In this document: one piece after another, positions 1-7,702 of the stretch
Layout: every line of letters begins with the position of its first letter
Numbering within the stretch: the stretch's first letter is position 1
Assembly (NCBI GenBank): GCA_946408305.1
Contig: CAMJRQ010000045.1
Location: forward strand, 1 to 7,925
DNA: 7,925 nt
From: an uncultured Prevotellaceae bacterium
Lineage (GTDB): Bacteria; Bacteroidota; Bacteroidia; Bacteroidales; Bacteroidaceae
Direction: 5' to 3'
The notes under the pieces: generated by a model
Databases searched by the model: none
The model's input: only the letters and a program-made list of their open reading frames with translations
What the model was told of the DNA's origin: nothing
Made by a program: the position numbers and the translations under genes

Positions 1-4
1 ACTT

Positions 5-41
5 TTACATCACGGTGTAAAACGATTACACCACGGTGTAA
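5..41. repeat. Two tandem 16-base palindromes, 21-base period, upstream of the CotH gene
   Basis: Unit 1 (5-20) reads TTACATCACGGTGTAA and unit 2 (26-41) reads TTACACCACGGTGTAA. Unit 2 is a perfect inverted repeat with 7-base arms around a central AC. Unit 1 has the same arms with a single mismatch (T10 against G15), and its pairing extends outward by two bases (3-4 with 21-22). The centres are 21 bases apart, about two helical turns, so two dimeric proteins could sit on the same DNA face. This is visible directly. Whether it is an operator, a dispersed intergenic repeat, or the edge of a longer array running off the window is inference. No Bacteroidetes promoter box (TAnnTTTG) is seen in 1-70. 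Confidence 0.8.
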
Positions 42-46
42 CGACC

Positions 47-57
47 CACGTAACGTG
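47..57. repeat. Short odd palindrome CACGT-A-ACGTG
   Basis: An 11-base inverted repeat (5-base arms, single central A) begins exactly 21 bases after the start of the second 16-base palindrome. It lies 13 bases before the annotated start codon of the CotH gene. It is not a copy of the preceding units, because its centre is different, so it may be a decayed third unit or chance. No function is assigned. Confidence 0.4.
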
Positions 58-70
58 CCGTTTCAGACGG

Positions 71-3000
71 ATGGCACTGCTCGTGGCAGCGTCGCTCATG
101 GCGCTGTGTAGCCAGGCCCGCGAGACGAGCGAGGAGGCGCAGGGCGGACTGGTCGTCAATGAAATCATGGTGGCCAACATCGACCGCTACGTGGACCCCA
201 GCTGGAACTACGGCGCATGGGTGGAGCTCTACAACCCCGGCGCGACAGACGTGCAGCTGCAAGGTTTCTGGATCAGCGACAACCCCGGCCAGCCCAAGAA
301 GGCACGCATCAAGCACGAGCTGACGGTGCCGGCCGGGGGCTTCGCCCTCCTCTGGTTCGACCATTCCGACAAGTACGCCCCCACGCAAATGCCCTTCAAG
401 CTGGATGCCGACGGCGGCAGCCTGATGCTCAGCCAGCCCGACGGAACCCTCGTCTGCCAGGCCGATTTCCCGCCCTGCGTGCCCCGCGCCAGCTATGGCC
501 GGACGGAGGACGGAGGCTCGCAGTGGGCCTGGAGCAGCACGCCCACCCCGGGCACCTCGAACGCGGGGATGACCTTCTGCCAAGCCCGGCTCGACGCACC
601 TGTGGTGAGCGCTCCGAGCCAGATATTCTCGGGCGAGCTGGACGTCAGGGTGGAGATTCCCGAGGGCTGCACCCTGCGCTACACCACCGACGGCAGCACG
701 CCTTCGCCCTCCGTCGGGCAGACCAGCACCGACGGGCTTTTCCGCATCAGCGGCAACCGGGTGTTCCGCTTTGCGCTGTTCCGCCCCGGCTGGCTCTCCA
801 GCCCCGTGGTGACGCGCAGCTATCTGCTGCGGGACAAGGATTTCAGCCTGCCCGTCATCTCGGTGACCACCGACCCCGACAACCTCTACAGCGACGAGCT
901 GGGCATCTTCGTCCGCGGTGTGAACGGACGGCCCGGCAACCATCAGAGCATGGCCTGCAACTGGAACATGGACTGGGACCGTCCCTGCAACTTCGAGTAC
1001 CTCGACGCCGAGGGCCACAGCCTGGTCAATCAGGAGACCGAGATGAAGCGATGCGGGGCTGCCAGCCGGGCCTGGGCGCCCTACAACTTCAAGATTCACG
1101 CCACGAAGACCTGCGAATTCCGCAACCGGCTGGACTATCCATTCTTCCCCGCCAAACCCTATCTGCGACACAAGACGCTGCAGATTCGCAACGGCGGCAA
1201 CGACTTCGAGTGCCGCGTCATGGACCCCTTCCTGCAGCAGATTGTGGGCTCGAGCGGGCTCGACGTGGACTATCAGGAATACCAGCCCGTGGCCCACTAC
1301 ATCAACGGTGTCTACCGGGGCGTCATCAACATGCGCGAACCCAGCAACAAGCACCACGTCTATGCCAACTACGGGTGGGACGAGGAGGAAATCGACCTCT
1401 TCGAGATGAGTGCCGATTCGGGCTACATACAGCAGTGCGGCACCAACGTGGCCTGGAAACGGTTGCTGAACCTCTCGCGGCTGAGTTCGCTCTCGCGCAA
1501 CTACGAGGAGATTCGCCAGCTGCTCGACATCGACGAGTTCTGCAACTACATGGCCGTGGTCTTCTTTGTGGGCTGCACCGACTGGCCCAACAACAACATC
1601 AAGGCCTTCCGCCCCAGCTACGAGGGAGGACGCTTCCGCTTCATCCTCTACGACCTCGACTGGAGTTTCCGCACCGACTCGCCCTTCGAGCAGTTCGTCA
1701 ATAAGAAGATCTACACGTTCAACACCCTCTACGGCGAGCCCGTCAAGAACATCACGCAGGAAATCGAGGTCGTTACTCTCTTCCTCAATCTCCTGCGCAA
1801 TGCCGATTTCCGCCGCCAGTTTGTCGATGCCTTCTGCCTGGTGGCCGGTTCGGTCTTCGAGCCCGCCCGCTGCGACAGCATCATAACGCACCTGGCCGAA
1901 CGAGTCTGCGACATGCAGCTGCTGCCCGACGGCGAATACAACACCAACGTCTCGCCCTGGGGCACGGCCAACCAGATGATTCAGGCCCTGGGCGACGAGC
2001 GCCGGCAGACGATGCTCCAGGCGCTGAAGGATTTCCCGAACGCGATGCTTGCCGATGCCGAAGGGCGCTCGGTGACGCTCGACGCCAACATCTGCTGTGC
2101 CCGCCTGTTGGTGAACGGCCAGACGGTGCCCACCGGCCGCTTCAGCGGAACACTCTTCCCGCCCGTCACGCTGCGGGCACAGGCTCCGGCCGGATACACG
2201 TTCCAAGGATGGCGCCTGCAGGGGGACGACGCCATGCAGCACGACACGCTCATCGGGAAGGGCTCGGAGTGGTACTACTACAACCAGGCTTCGCTCGACG
2301 GGGAGAACTGGAGGCAGCTCATCTACAGCACCACCTCGTGGGCCCACGGCCCGTCGCCGCTGGCACGCGGCAGCCACTATTCCCCTGCCACCACGCCCGA
2401 CGCTCCGGCCGGCAACACCTGCTATTTCCGCCAGCGCTTCACCATCGGTGCCCCGATAGCCGACGACGCCTGCTTCTGGCTCGATGTGGAGGCCGACGAC
2501 GGGGCAATCGTCTATGTCAACGGAACGGAAGCCGCCCGCTGCAACATGCCCGAGGGGAGCGTCAGCTTCTCCACGAAGAGCCTCTCCGAGGTGGGAAAGA
2601 CGCCGCTTTCAGAGAGAGTTCAGCTCAGCCCGTCCCTTTTCCGCCGCGGCAGCAACATGATAGCCGTGGAACTGCACGATGCCGGCAACCGCGACGACCT
2701 CTACTGGGATTGCCGCCTCACGATGTCCACTCCCGCGGCCGAGCCTGCCTACCTGAGCCACGAGGCCGAATTCACCCTGCCCGACGGCAGCGCTCCGGTT
2801 GCTCTGACAGCCTGCTTCGCGAGCGACGGGAGCATCGACACAAGGCTCTTCCCGCCCGTGGTCATCAACGAGGTGAGCGCCTCGAACAGCATCTATGCCA
2901 ACGAGTATGCCAAGAAGGCCGACTGGATAGAACTCTACAACACCACCGACCGCGACATCGACCTCGCCGGGATGTTCCTCACGGACGATGCCAGCCGGCC

Positions 3001-3595
3001 CCAGAAGTGCCGCATCCAAGCTTCCGAGGGCGTAAGCACCATCCTGCCGGCTGCGGGCCATCGCATCGTATGGTGCGACGGGCGCGAAAGCCTCGGCCAG
3101 CTTCATGCCAACTTCAAGCTGGAGAATGCCGACAGCGCCCTGGTCATCCTGACGGCTGCCGACACGTCGTGGGCCGACACCCTCGTCTATTGCCTCCACA
3201 ACGGCACCGAGACGGTGGGCCGCTTCCCCGACGGGGGCACCGACGTCTACCGCCTCTCACGCCCCACCATCGGGAAGCCCAACGCGCTGACCTCCTACAG
3301 CCGGCCCTGCCTCCCGGACGCCGAGGGCAACGCCATCCTCCCGCTCCGTGCCAGTTCGGCCCATCTGAGCTTGCTCTATTGCCAGGGCGCACTGGAGGTG
3401 AAGAACGAGGAACTGGCTCCACTCAGGCTCTGCATCGCCACGCTCTCGGGAACCGAAGTGCTTATGCGCTCGTGGCATCCCGCATCGGTGCACGAACGCA
3501 TTCCGCTGCCTTCCCTTCCGCCCGGCACGTATGTGGCCAGCCTCTCCGACCACCAAGGCAACCGCTGCGCCGTGAAGTTTACGAACATACAATAA
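71..3595 (+). CDS. Secreted CotH-kinase-family protein with two lamin-tail domains and a T9SS-like C-terminus
   Basis: This encodes 1174 residues. Domains in order: short hydrophobic N-terminus (2-16); lamin-tail domain 1 (about 27-165); chitobiase/FN3-like domain (about 175-252, with YTTDGSTPSPS); CotH kinase-like core (about 258-650); short linking domain (about 670-720); beta-sandwich resembling carbohydrate- or ligand-binding modules (about 731-890); lamin-tail domain 2 (about 929-1072); and a C-terminal domain (about 1095-1174) resembling the type IX secretion sorting signal, with SLPPGTYVASL and a final KFTNI. CotH hallmarks are GVYRGVINMREPSNK (413-427), TDWPNNNIKAFR (503-514) and LYDLDWSF (526-533), whose D528 and D530 probably bind metal. 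Bacillus CotH phosphorylates spore-coat proteins; the target of Bacteroidetes homologues is unknown. The ATG at 71 is the only start candidate in the window that keeps the hydrophobic segment, but that segment has no basic residue before it, and the frame stays open upstream to the window edge. A cell-surface or secreted location is inferred. The gene lies 25 bases before the GH51 gene, probably in the same operon. Confidence 0.88.
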   Translation: MALLVAASLMALCSQARETSEEAQGGLVVNEIMVANIDRYVDPSWNYGAWVELYNPGATDVQLQGFWISDNPGQPKKARIKHELTVPAGGFALLWFDHSDKYAPTQMPFKLDADGGSLMLSQPDGTLVCQADFPPCVPRASYGRTEDGGSQWAWSSTPTPGTSNAGMTFCQARLDAPVVSAPSQIFSGELDVRVEIPEGCTLRYTTDGSTPSPSVGQTSTDGLFRISGNRVFRFALFRPGWLSSPVVTRSYLLRDKDFSLPVISVTTDPDNLYSDELGIFVRGVNGRPGNHQSMACNWNMDWDRPCNFEYLDAEGHSLVNQETEMKRCGAASRAWAPYNFKIHATKTCEFRNRLDYPFFPAKPYLRHKTLQIRNGGNDFECRVMDPFLQQIVGSSGLDVDYQEYQPVAHYINGVYRGVINMREPSNKHHVYANYGWDEEEIDLFEMSADSGYIQQCGTNVAWKRLLNLSRLSSLSRNYEEIRQLLDIDEFCNYMAVVFFVGCTDWPNNNIKAFRPSYEGGRFRFILYDLDWSFRTDSPFEQFVNKKIYTFNTLYGEPVKNITQEIEVVTLFLNLLRNADFRRQFVDAFCLVAGSVFEPARCDSIITHLAERVCDMQLLPDGEYNTNVSPWGTANQMIQALGDERRQTMLQALKDFPNAMLADAEGRSVTLDANICCARLLVNGQTVPTGRFSGTLFPPVTLRAQAPAGYTFQGWRLQGDDAMQHDTLIGKGSEWYYYNQASLDGENWRQLIYSTTSWAHGPSPLARGSHYSPATTPDAPAGNTCYFRQRFTIGAPIADDACFWLDVEADDGAIVYVNGTEAARCNMPEGSVSFSTKSLSEVGKTPLSERVQLSPSLFRRGSNMIAVELHDAGNRDDLYWDCRLTMSTPAAEPAYLSHEAEFTLPDGSAPVALTACFASDGSIDTRLFPPVVINEVSASNSIYANEYAKKADWIELYNTTDRDIDLAGMFLTDDASRPQKCRIQASEGVSTILPAAGHRIVWCDGRESLGQLHANFKLENADSALVILTAADTSWADTLVYCLHNGTETVGRFPDGGTDVYRLSRPTIGKPNALTSYSRPCLPDAEGNAILPLRASSAHLSLLYCQGALEVKNEELAPLRLCIATLSGTEVLMRSWHPASVHERIPLPSLPPGTYVASLSDHQGNRCAVKFTNIQ

Positions 3596-3620
3596 TTCAC
3601 TTAATACACGTTTCCGAATA

Positions 3621-5540
3621 ATGAGAAAACTATTCCTTTCCCTCCTGTTGCTGAGCTTCCTCCCCCTGCAGGCCCAACAGATTGACCTCGCCCATCCGCA
3701 GGACTATTCGCCCTACATCTTCGGCCATAACCTGGAGCACACGCGCTCGGCCATCATGGGCGGCATCAGTGCCCAGATGCTACGCAACCGCAAGTTCGCA
3801 GGCAAGTCGATGGCCAACGTAGGCCTCTCCACCCGATGGTCGCCCGTCGGCGAGCGAGTCCTCTACATGAAGAGCAACGCCGACGCCTACACCCGCCACA
3901 TCTGTTTGCCCAACATGCGGCGCGTGAACGAAATCAGCTGTCAGATCATCCAGAACCTCGCGCCCGGTCAGGCCGCCGGCATGGAGCAGGGAGGGTTGGC
4001 TCTCGCCGAGGGCCGCAAATACGAGCTGCGCACGGTGACGCGGGTGAGCGCACCGCTCAGCCTGCGTGTGGAGCTTGTCGACCGCAGCGGCTCGCACGTC
4101 TATGCCGCCCACACGCTCTCGCTTTTGCCGGGCAAGGAATGGGTGACCCACACCTTCCACCTCACCCCCTCGGCCACCGACCCCGACGCCACCATCCGCT
4201 ACACCTTCACCGAGGCGGCCGAGCTGAGCTTCGGTGCCCTCTCGATGATGCCGGCCGACAATTTCCACGGCATGCGGCGCGATGTGGTCGAATGTCTCAA
4301 GCAGATGGGGCCTCGGCTGATTCGTTGGCCCGGAGGCAACTTTGCCGGCGAATACCGCTGGAAGGACGGGTTCCTGCCGTCGGACGAGCGCGCTCCGTTG
4401 CAGGCCTTCTGGGAGATTGAGACGCAGCCTCACAGCGACGGATATGACTATCACGAAATCAACACCGACGACTTTCTGGCTCTCTGCCGCGAGGTGGGGG
4501 CTGAGCCGTTGCTGACGATAAACCTGGCCTGGCAGTCGCCCGAGGAAAGCGCCCAGTGGGTGGAATACTGCAACGGCGCAGCCGACACCGAATACGGCAA
4601 GATACGGGCCGAGCGAGGCCACCCGGAACCCTACAACGTGCGTTACTGGTCGCTCGGCAACGAGATGGGCTACGGACACATGGAGGGCCCGAACGGTCCC
4701 GACGCATACACCGACTATGCCCGCCGCCACGCCGAAGCCATGCTGCGCGTCACGCCCCAGCTGCATCTCTTCGCCTCGGGACCCTATCCCCATGACGAAT
4801 GGGCTCGCAAGTCGGCCTCGGCCATGAGCGACCACGTGAAGAACTTCTCGCTCCACGGCTACTTTGGCCCCACGGCCTACAGCGGCGGTGGGCTCCACTA
4901 CTCCACCCCGGAGGACACACGTGCCACCTACGAGGCCATCGTCAAGTCGGTCTTCGGCGCACGCAATCACGCCCAGAATATGCGCCGCTGCCTCGACGGC
5001 ACGGGCCAGAAGCTCCACATCTCGTTCGACGAGTGGAACCAGTGGTTTGCCTGGTACCGCCCCTCGTGCGTGGCCGAGGGCATCTTCACGGCCCGCATGC
5101 TCCACTTCTTCCTGAACGAGAGCAACGCGCTCGACATCCCCGTGGCCTGCTACTTCCAGCCCGTGGGCGAGGGGGCCATCCTGATCGACGGACAAGGTAG
5201 CCGCCTCACGGCCAACGGCCAGATGTTCGCCCTGATGCGAGCCCACCAGGACGGCCGCCTGTGCCCCGTGACAGAGAACGACGACCTCTCCACAGCGGCC
5301 ACTCTGCGCGGCGACACGCTGACGCTGACGCTCATAAACGCCGAATACGACCGCGAGCGCACCTTCTCCTTCCCCCTCCGAGGGAAGGTCCTACGTTCGG
5401 AGTGTTACATCTCGGCCGACGTGCGCCCACATACGTATTTCGCCGCCGAGCAGCTCCAGGTGGACGCTCAGCGGCGAAGCACGTCCTGCACGCTGCCGCC
5501 TCACAGCGTAGGGCTCATCGTCATGAAGGTGAAGAAATGA
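3621..5540 (+). CDS. Secreted GH51-type alpha-L-arabinofuranosidase
   Basis: This is a 639-residue retaining glycosidase predicted to release terminal alpha-L-arabinofuranose from arabinan, arabinoxylan or arabinogalactan side chains. A type I signal peptide is clear: MRK, then a leucine-rich core, with cleavage probably after LQA (residue 18). A jelly-roll-like segment (about 85-210) precedes a TIM barrel (about 211-505) and a C-terminal beta-sandwich (about 510-639). Family marks are RWPGGNF (235-241), EPLLTINL (295-302), WVEYCNG (313-319), YWSLGNE (342-348; E348 as acid/base) and HISFDEWN (466-473; E471 as nucleophile). The 123-residue spacing between the two glutamates suits clan GH-A GH51 enzymes. 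The segment CYFQPVGEGAILI (510-522) and the tail after GNE differ from the best-known GH51 sequences, so this is a divergent branch. The gene starts 25 bases after the CotH gene with no internal promoter box, so co-transcription is likely. No Shine-Dalgarno is seen, which is normal for Bacteroidetes. Periplasmic or surface location is inferred. Confidence 0.88.
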   Translation: MRKLFLSLLLLSFLPLQAQQIDLAHPQDYSPYIFGHNLEHTRSAIMGGISAQMLRNRKFAGKSMANVGLSTRWSPVGERVLYMKSNADAYTRHICLPNMRRVNEISCQIIQNLAPGQAAGMEQGGLALAEGRKYELRTVTRVSAPLSLRVELVDRSGSHVYAAHTLSLLPGKEWVTHTFHLTPSATDPDATIRYTFTEAAELSFGALSMMPADNFHGMRRDVVECLKQMGPRLIRWPGGNFAGEYRWKDGFLPSDERAPLQAFWEIETQPHSDGYDYHEINTDDFLALCREVGAEPLLTINLAWQSPEESAQWVEYCNGAADTEYGKIRAERGHPEPYNVRYWSLGNEMGYGHMEGPNGPDAYTDYARRHAEAMLRVTPQLHLFASGPYPHDEWARKSASAMSDHVKNFSLHGYFGPTAYSGGGLHYSTPEDTRATYEAIVKSVFGARNHAQNMRRCLDGTGQKLHISFDEWNQWFAWYRPSCVAEGIFTARMLHFFLNESNALDIPVACYFQPVGEGAILIDGQGSRLTANGQMFALMRAHQDGRLCPVTENDDLSTAATLRGDTLTLTLINAEYDRERTFSFPLRGKVLRSECYISADVRPHTYFAAEQLQVDAQRRSTSCTLPPHSVGLIVMKVKK

Positions 5541-5581
5541 GTTTCTGCGTCCTATGGTTTGTATGCTTGATGCGGTTACCC
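5533..5581. other. Convergent gene junction with a weak inverted repeat and no clear terminator
   Basis: The GH51 gene and the minus-strand DUF1680 gene converge with 41 bases between their stop codons. AGAAA (5533-5537) and TTTCT (5542-5546) form a 5-base inverted repeat around TGAG, which contains the GH51 stop codon. The stem is short and A/T-only apart from one G-C pair, and no T-run follows on either strand. No convincing intrinsic terminator is therefore visible, and transcripts from the two sides may overlap at their 3' ends (inference). Confidence 0.35.
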
Positions 5582-7552
5582 TTATTTCTGTTTCAGATGC
5601 AGATAGACGGCATAGCGGCTGAAGTGGATGCCGTTGTAGGGCTCGAGGAAGAACTCTTGCGAGGCGCAGCTCTGCGGAACGCGGAAGCGGAGGGTGTGGC
5701 CCTTGTCGCTGCGTTCCATGCTCTTCATGACCTTTTCCACGTCGGGGATAATCTCGGGCGCCGTCTCGATGGGCACCATGCGGTTGGGCACCAAGCGGCG
5801 GGCTTGGCGATAGTCGGCCATGGTGAGCTTGTCGTCGGCCACGCGGGTGCCCAGCAGCACGGGGCCGTAGAGGAAGGCATAGTACTGCGAACCGCCCTTC
5901 ACCACCTCGGCGCTGAGCTGCGGGCGGAGCTCAATCTCCACGAGGTCGCCCTTGCTCCATTTGCGGTTGAGCACCACGTATCCGTCCTTCATGTTCCGCT
6001 CTGCGCTCACCTTGTGCCCGTTCACCTTGACGTCGATTCCCTGGCTCCACCACGGGCAGCGCAGGGCCACGGCGAGGCGGCGCGGATGGTCTATCTGCTC
6101 CACCTTGAGCCGCACGGTGTTCTGCTGAGGGAACTGGGTGACCTGGCTGAGGCGCATCCCCTGCTCGTGCCACTGGAGCGTGGAGGCCACGAACATGTTC
6201 ACGAAGAGCGAGTCGGCATGGTGGGCATAGATCATGCGGCCCAGCTTGGCCGGAGCCTGGAGACCGGTGCCCGTGCAGCACCAGAAGCTGTCGAACTTGG
6301 AGCAGTAAATCTTGTAGGCACCCGGGCGCATGGAGGTGTAGTAGACACACATGCCCTCGAGCGGGTCGTAGTTGGCCAGGATGTGGTTCAGCAGCACGCG
6401 CTCGTAGTAATCCACGTATTTCATCTCGCCGTCGTCCTGATAGAGGCGCTCGGTGAGTCGCATCATGTTCACCGAGTTGCAGCTCTCGGGCCCTCCGGCG
6501 TTGGTCAGCCGCTTCTCAAACTCGTTGATGGGGAAGAAGTGCTCGCCCGTGCTGTTGCCGCCGTTGGCCCACGTGTGGTCGCGCACCACCGTCTGCCAGA
6601 AGAAGCGGGCGGCGCGGCGATATTCCTCGATGTCGGTGTAGTTATAGACCTGCTCGAAGCCCGTGAACTTCGGAATCTGCGTGTTGGCATGTTCGCCCTG
6701 CAGCGCGTCGCGGCCCTCGGCGGCCGGCACCCACATGCCCTCGTCGTTCAGCCGCTTGGCCCATTCGAGGTAGCGCTTGTCGCCCGTCAGCGCGTAAGCG
6801 TCGATGAACGATTCGTTGATGCTGCCGTGCTCGCAGTAGAGCAGGCGCTGAATCTGGTCGTGGTCCAGGCGATCCATCACGTGCTGACCGAACCACTGCG
6901 CCAGGTCCAACATGATGGTCTTAGCCAGTTCGATGTCGAAGGTGCGGTAGACGTCGTTGAGGCCCAGCAGCGTCTTGTTCATCACGTAGACGGGCTCCCA
7001 CATGCGGCGCTTCGCACCCTCGCGGGTGATGTTGATGGTGCCGTTCACGGTGGTGAAGTCGCCCGTGACGACATCGGCAAAGAGGGCCTTCACGCCGGGC
7101 TGGGCTCCGATGAAGCCCTCGCCGTCGGCCTGCTGGCACTCGCGCAGCCCCTGCAGCGCCTTCTCCACCAGCGGACGGATCGACTCATCGCCCGTCGTCT
7201 CATACATCATCGACATCGACGAGAGCCAGAAACCCATGATGTGACCCGCCAGCGGCCCGCCGCCGAAGAGGTCCTCCGACTCCCAATAGGGATAGGGCTT
7301 CACGCCCCGCTGGTCCACGCCCGCCTCCTTGCGGAAGAGCGAGAGCAAGCGGTCCACATCGAGCTCTTTCAGATACTCGTGGTCGAGCTCCTGGAGCGAA
7401 AGCATCTGGGGGTCAATCACTCGGACGTCCCTCAGGCTGAACAGCTCGCGCACGGGCTGATGAAGGGGTTCCACCACGTTTTTGCCAGCTGCGCCGGCCG
7501 TCTGATGCAGGCCTAAGGCGAGCAGGCATACAAGGAAACTTCTCTTTTTCAT
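5582..7552 (-). CDS. Secreted DUF1680 beta-L-arabinofuranosidase (GH127/GH146 type)
   Basis: This is a 656-residue glycosidase of the DUF1680 superfamily, whose characterised members hydrolyse beta-L-arabinofuranosides using a cysteine nucleophile held by zinc. The signal peptide is clear: MKKR, then a hydrophobic stretch, with cleavage near AGAAG (19-23). An (alpha/alpha)6 barrel (about 40-445) is followed by beta-sandwich domains. The active-site set is complete: GGNSTGEHFF (331-340; E337 as likely acid/base), PESCNSVNM (355-363; E356 and C358 as likely zinc ligands) and DSFWCCTGTG (421-430; C425 and C426, one the likely nucleophile). HANTQIPKFTG (288-298) is also typical of the family. From memory, the WCCTGTG form is nearer to GH146-like Bacteroides enzymes than to bifidobacterial HypBA1, which has CCPPN; the exact family assignment needs profile scoring. 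The length is within the normal range. The start is supported by MKKR and by a -7 promoter box 23 bases upstream. The gene has its own promoter and converges on the GH51 gene. Confidence 0.9.
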   Translation of the reverse strand: MKKRSFLVCLLALGLHQTAGAAGKNVVEPLHQPVRELFSLRDVRVIDPQMLSLQELDHEYLKELDVDRLLSLFRKEAGVDQRGVKPYPYWESEDLFGGGPLAGHIMGFWLSSMSMMYETTGDESIRPLVEKALQGLRECQQADGEGFIGAQPGVKALFADVVTGDFTTVNGTINITREGAKRRMWEPVYVMNKTLLGLNDVYRTFDIELAKTIMLDLAQWFGQHVMDRLDHDQIQRLLYCEHGSINESFIDAYALTGDKRYLEWAKRLNDEGMWVPAAEGRDALQGEHANTQIPKFTGFEQVYNYTDIEEYRRAARFFWQTVVRDHTWANGGNSTGEHFFPINEFEKRLTNAGGPESCNSVNMMRLTERLYQDDGEMKYVDYYERVLLNHILANYDPLEGMCVYYTSMRPGAYKIYCSKFDSFWCCTGTGLQAPAKLGRMIYAHHADSLFVNMFVASTLQWHEQGMRLSQVTQFPQQNTVRLKVEQIDHPRRLAVALRCPWWSQGIDVKVNGHKVSAERNMKDGYVVLNRKWSKGDLVEIELRPQLSAEVVKGGSQYYAFLYGPVLLGTRVADDKLTMADYRQARRLVPNRMVPIETAPEIIPDVEKVMKSMERSDKGHTLRFRVPQSCASQEFFLEPYNGIHFSRYAVYLHLKQK

Positions 7553-7574
7553 CTCTTTCTACATTTTGTTGCTG

Positions 7575-7605
7575 CAAAGGTATAAAAAAAGGAGAGAAAC
7601 AGAAA
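7575..7605 (-). promoter_or_regulatory. Bacteroidetes-type promoter of the DUF1680 gene
   Basis: Read on the minus strand, 7582-7575 is TACCTTTG, an exact match to the Bacteroidetes -7 consensus TAnnTTTG. Nineteen bases further upstream, 7605-7602 reads TTTC, one mismatch from the -33 consensus TTTG. The spacing is the usual one for the primary sigma factor of this phylum. Transcription would begin a few bases after the box, giving a leader of roughly 15-20 bases. The leader ends in the purine-rich AGAAAGAG directly before the ATG; this is too close to be a standard Shine-Dalgarno. No obvious riboswitch could fit in so short a leader. Confidence 0.7.
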
Positions 7606-7702
7606 ATCGGAGGCGAGAAATACACGCCGAAAGTGCGATATATCTTTACAAATCGCACGTTCTACTTTGCCAAAAAGTTCAACCCAAACCGAAACGGTCA
7701 AG

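Noticed and set aside
71..112. Possible lipoprotein signal at Cys13 of the CotH protein (LMALC)
   Set aside because: The -3 and -1 residues (M and L) do not fit a lipobox, which needs a small residue at -1, and acidic sorting residues typical of Bacteroidetes surface lipoproteins do not follow directly.
26..2377. Long minus-strand open frame (783 codons) opposite the CotH gene
   Set aside because: It is antisense to a gene with clear domain motifs, lacks recognisable domains, and is rich in Val, Ala, Gly, Arg and His as expected from the complement of G+C-biased codons.
3780..5246. Minus-strand open frame (488 codons) opposite the GH51 gene
   Set aside because: It is a shadow of the GH51 gene with low-complexity Val/Ala/Gly/His composition and no motif.
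5533..5546. Intrinsic terminator between the convergent genes
   Set aside because: The inverted repeat is only 5 bases, nearly all A/T, and lacks a T-run on either strand.
5261..7516. Long plus-strand open frame (751 codons) across the GH51 end and the DUF1680 gene
   Set aside because: It overlaps two well-supported genes, and its composition is that of a complementary-strand shadow. The minus-strand reading has a signal peptide, a promoter and a complete active site.
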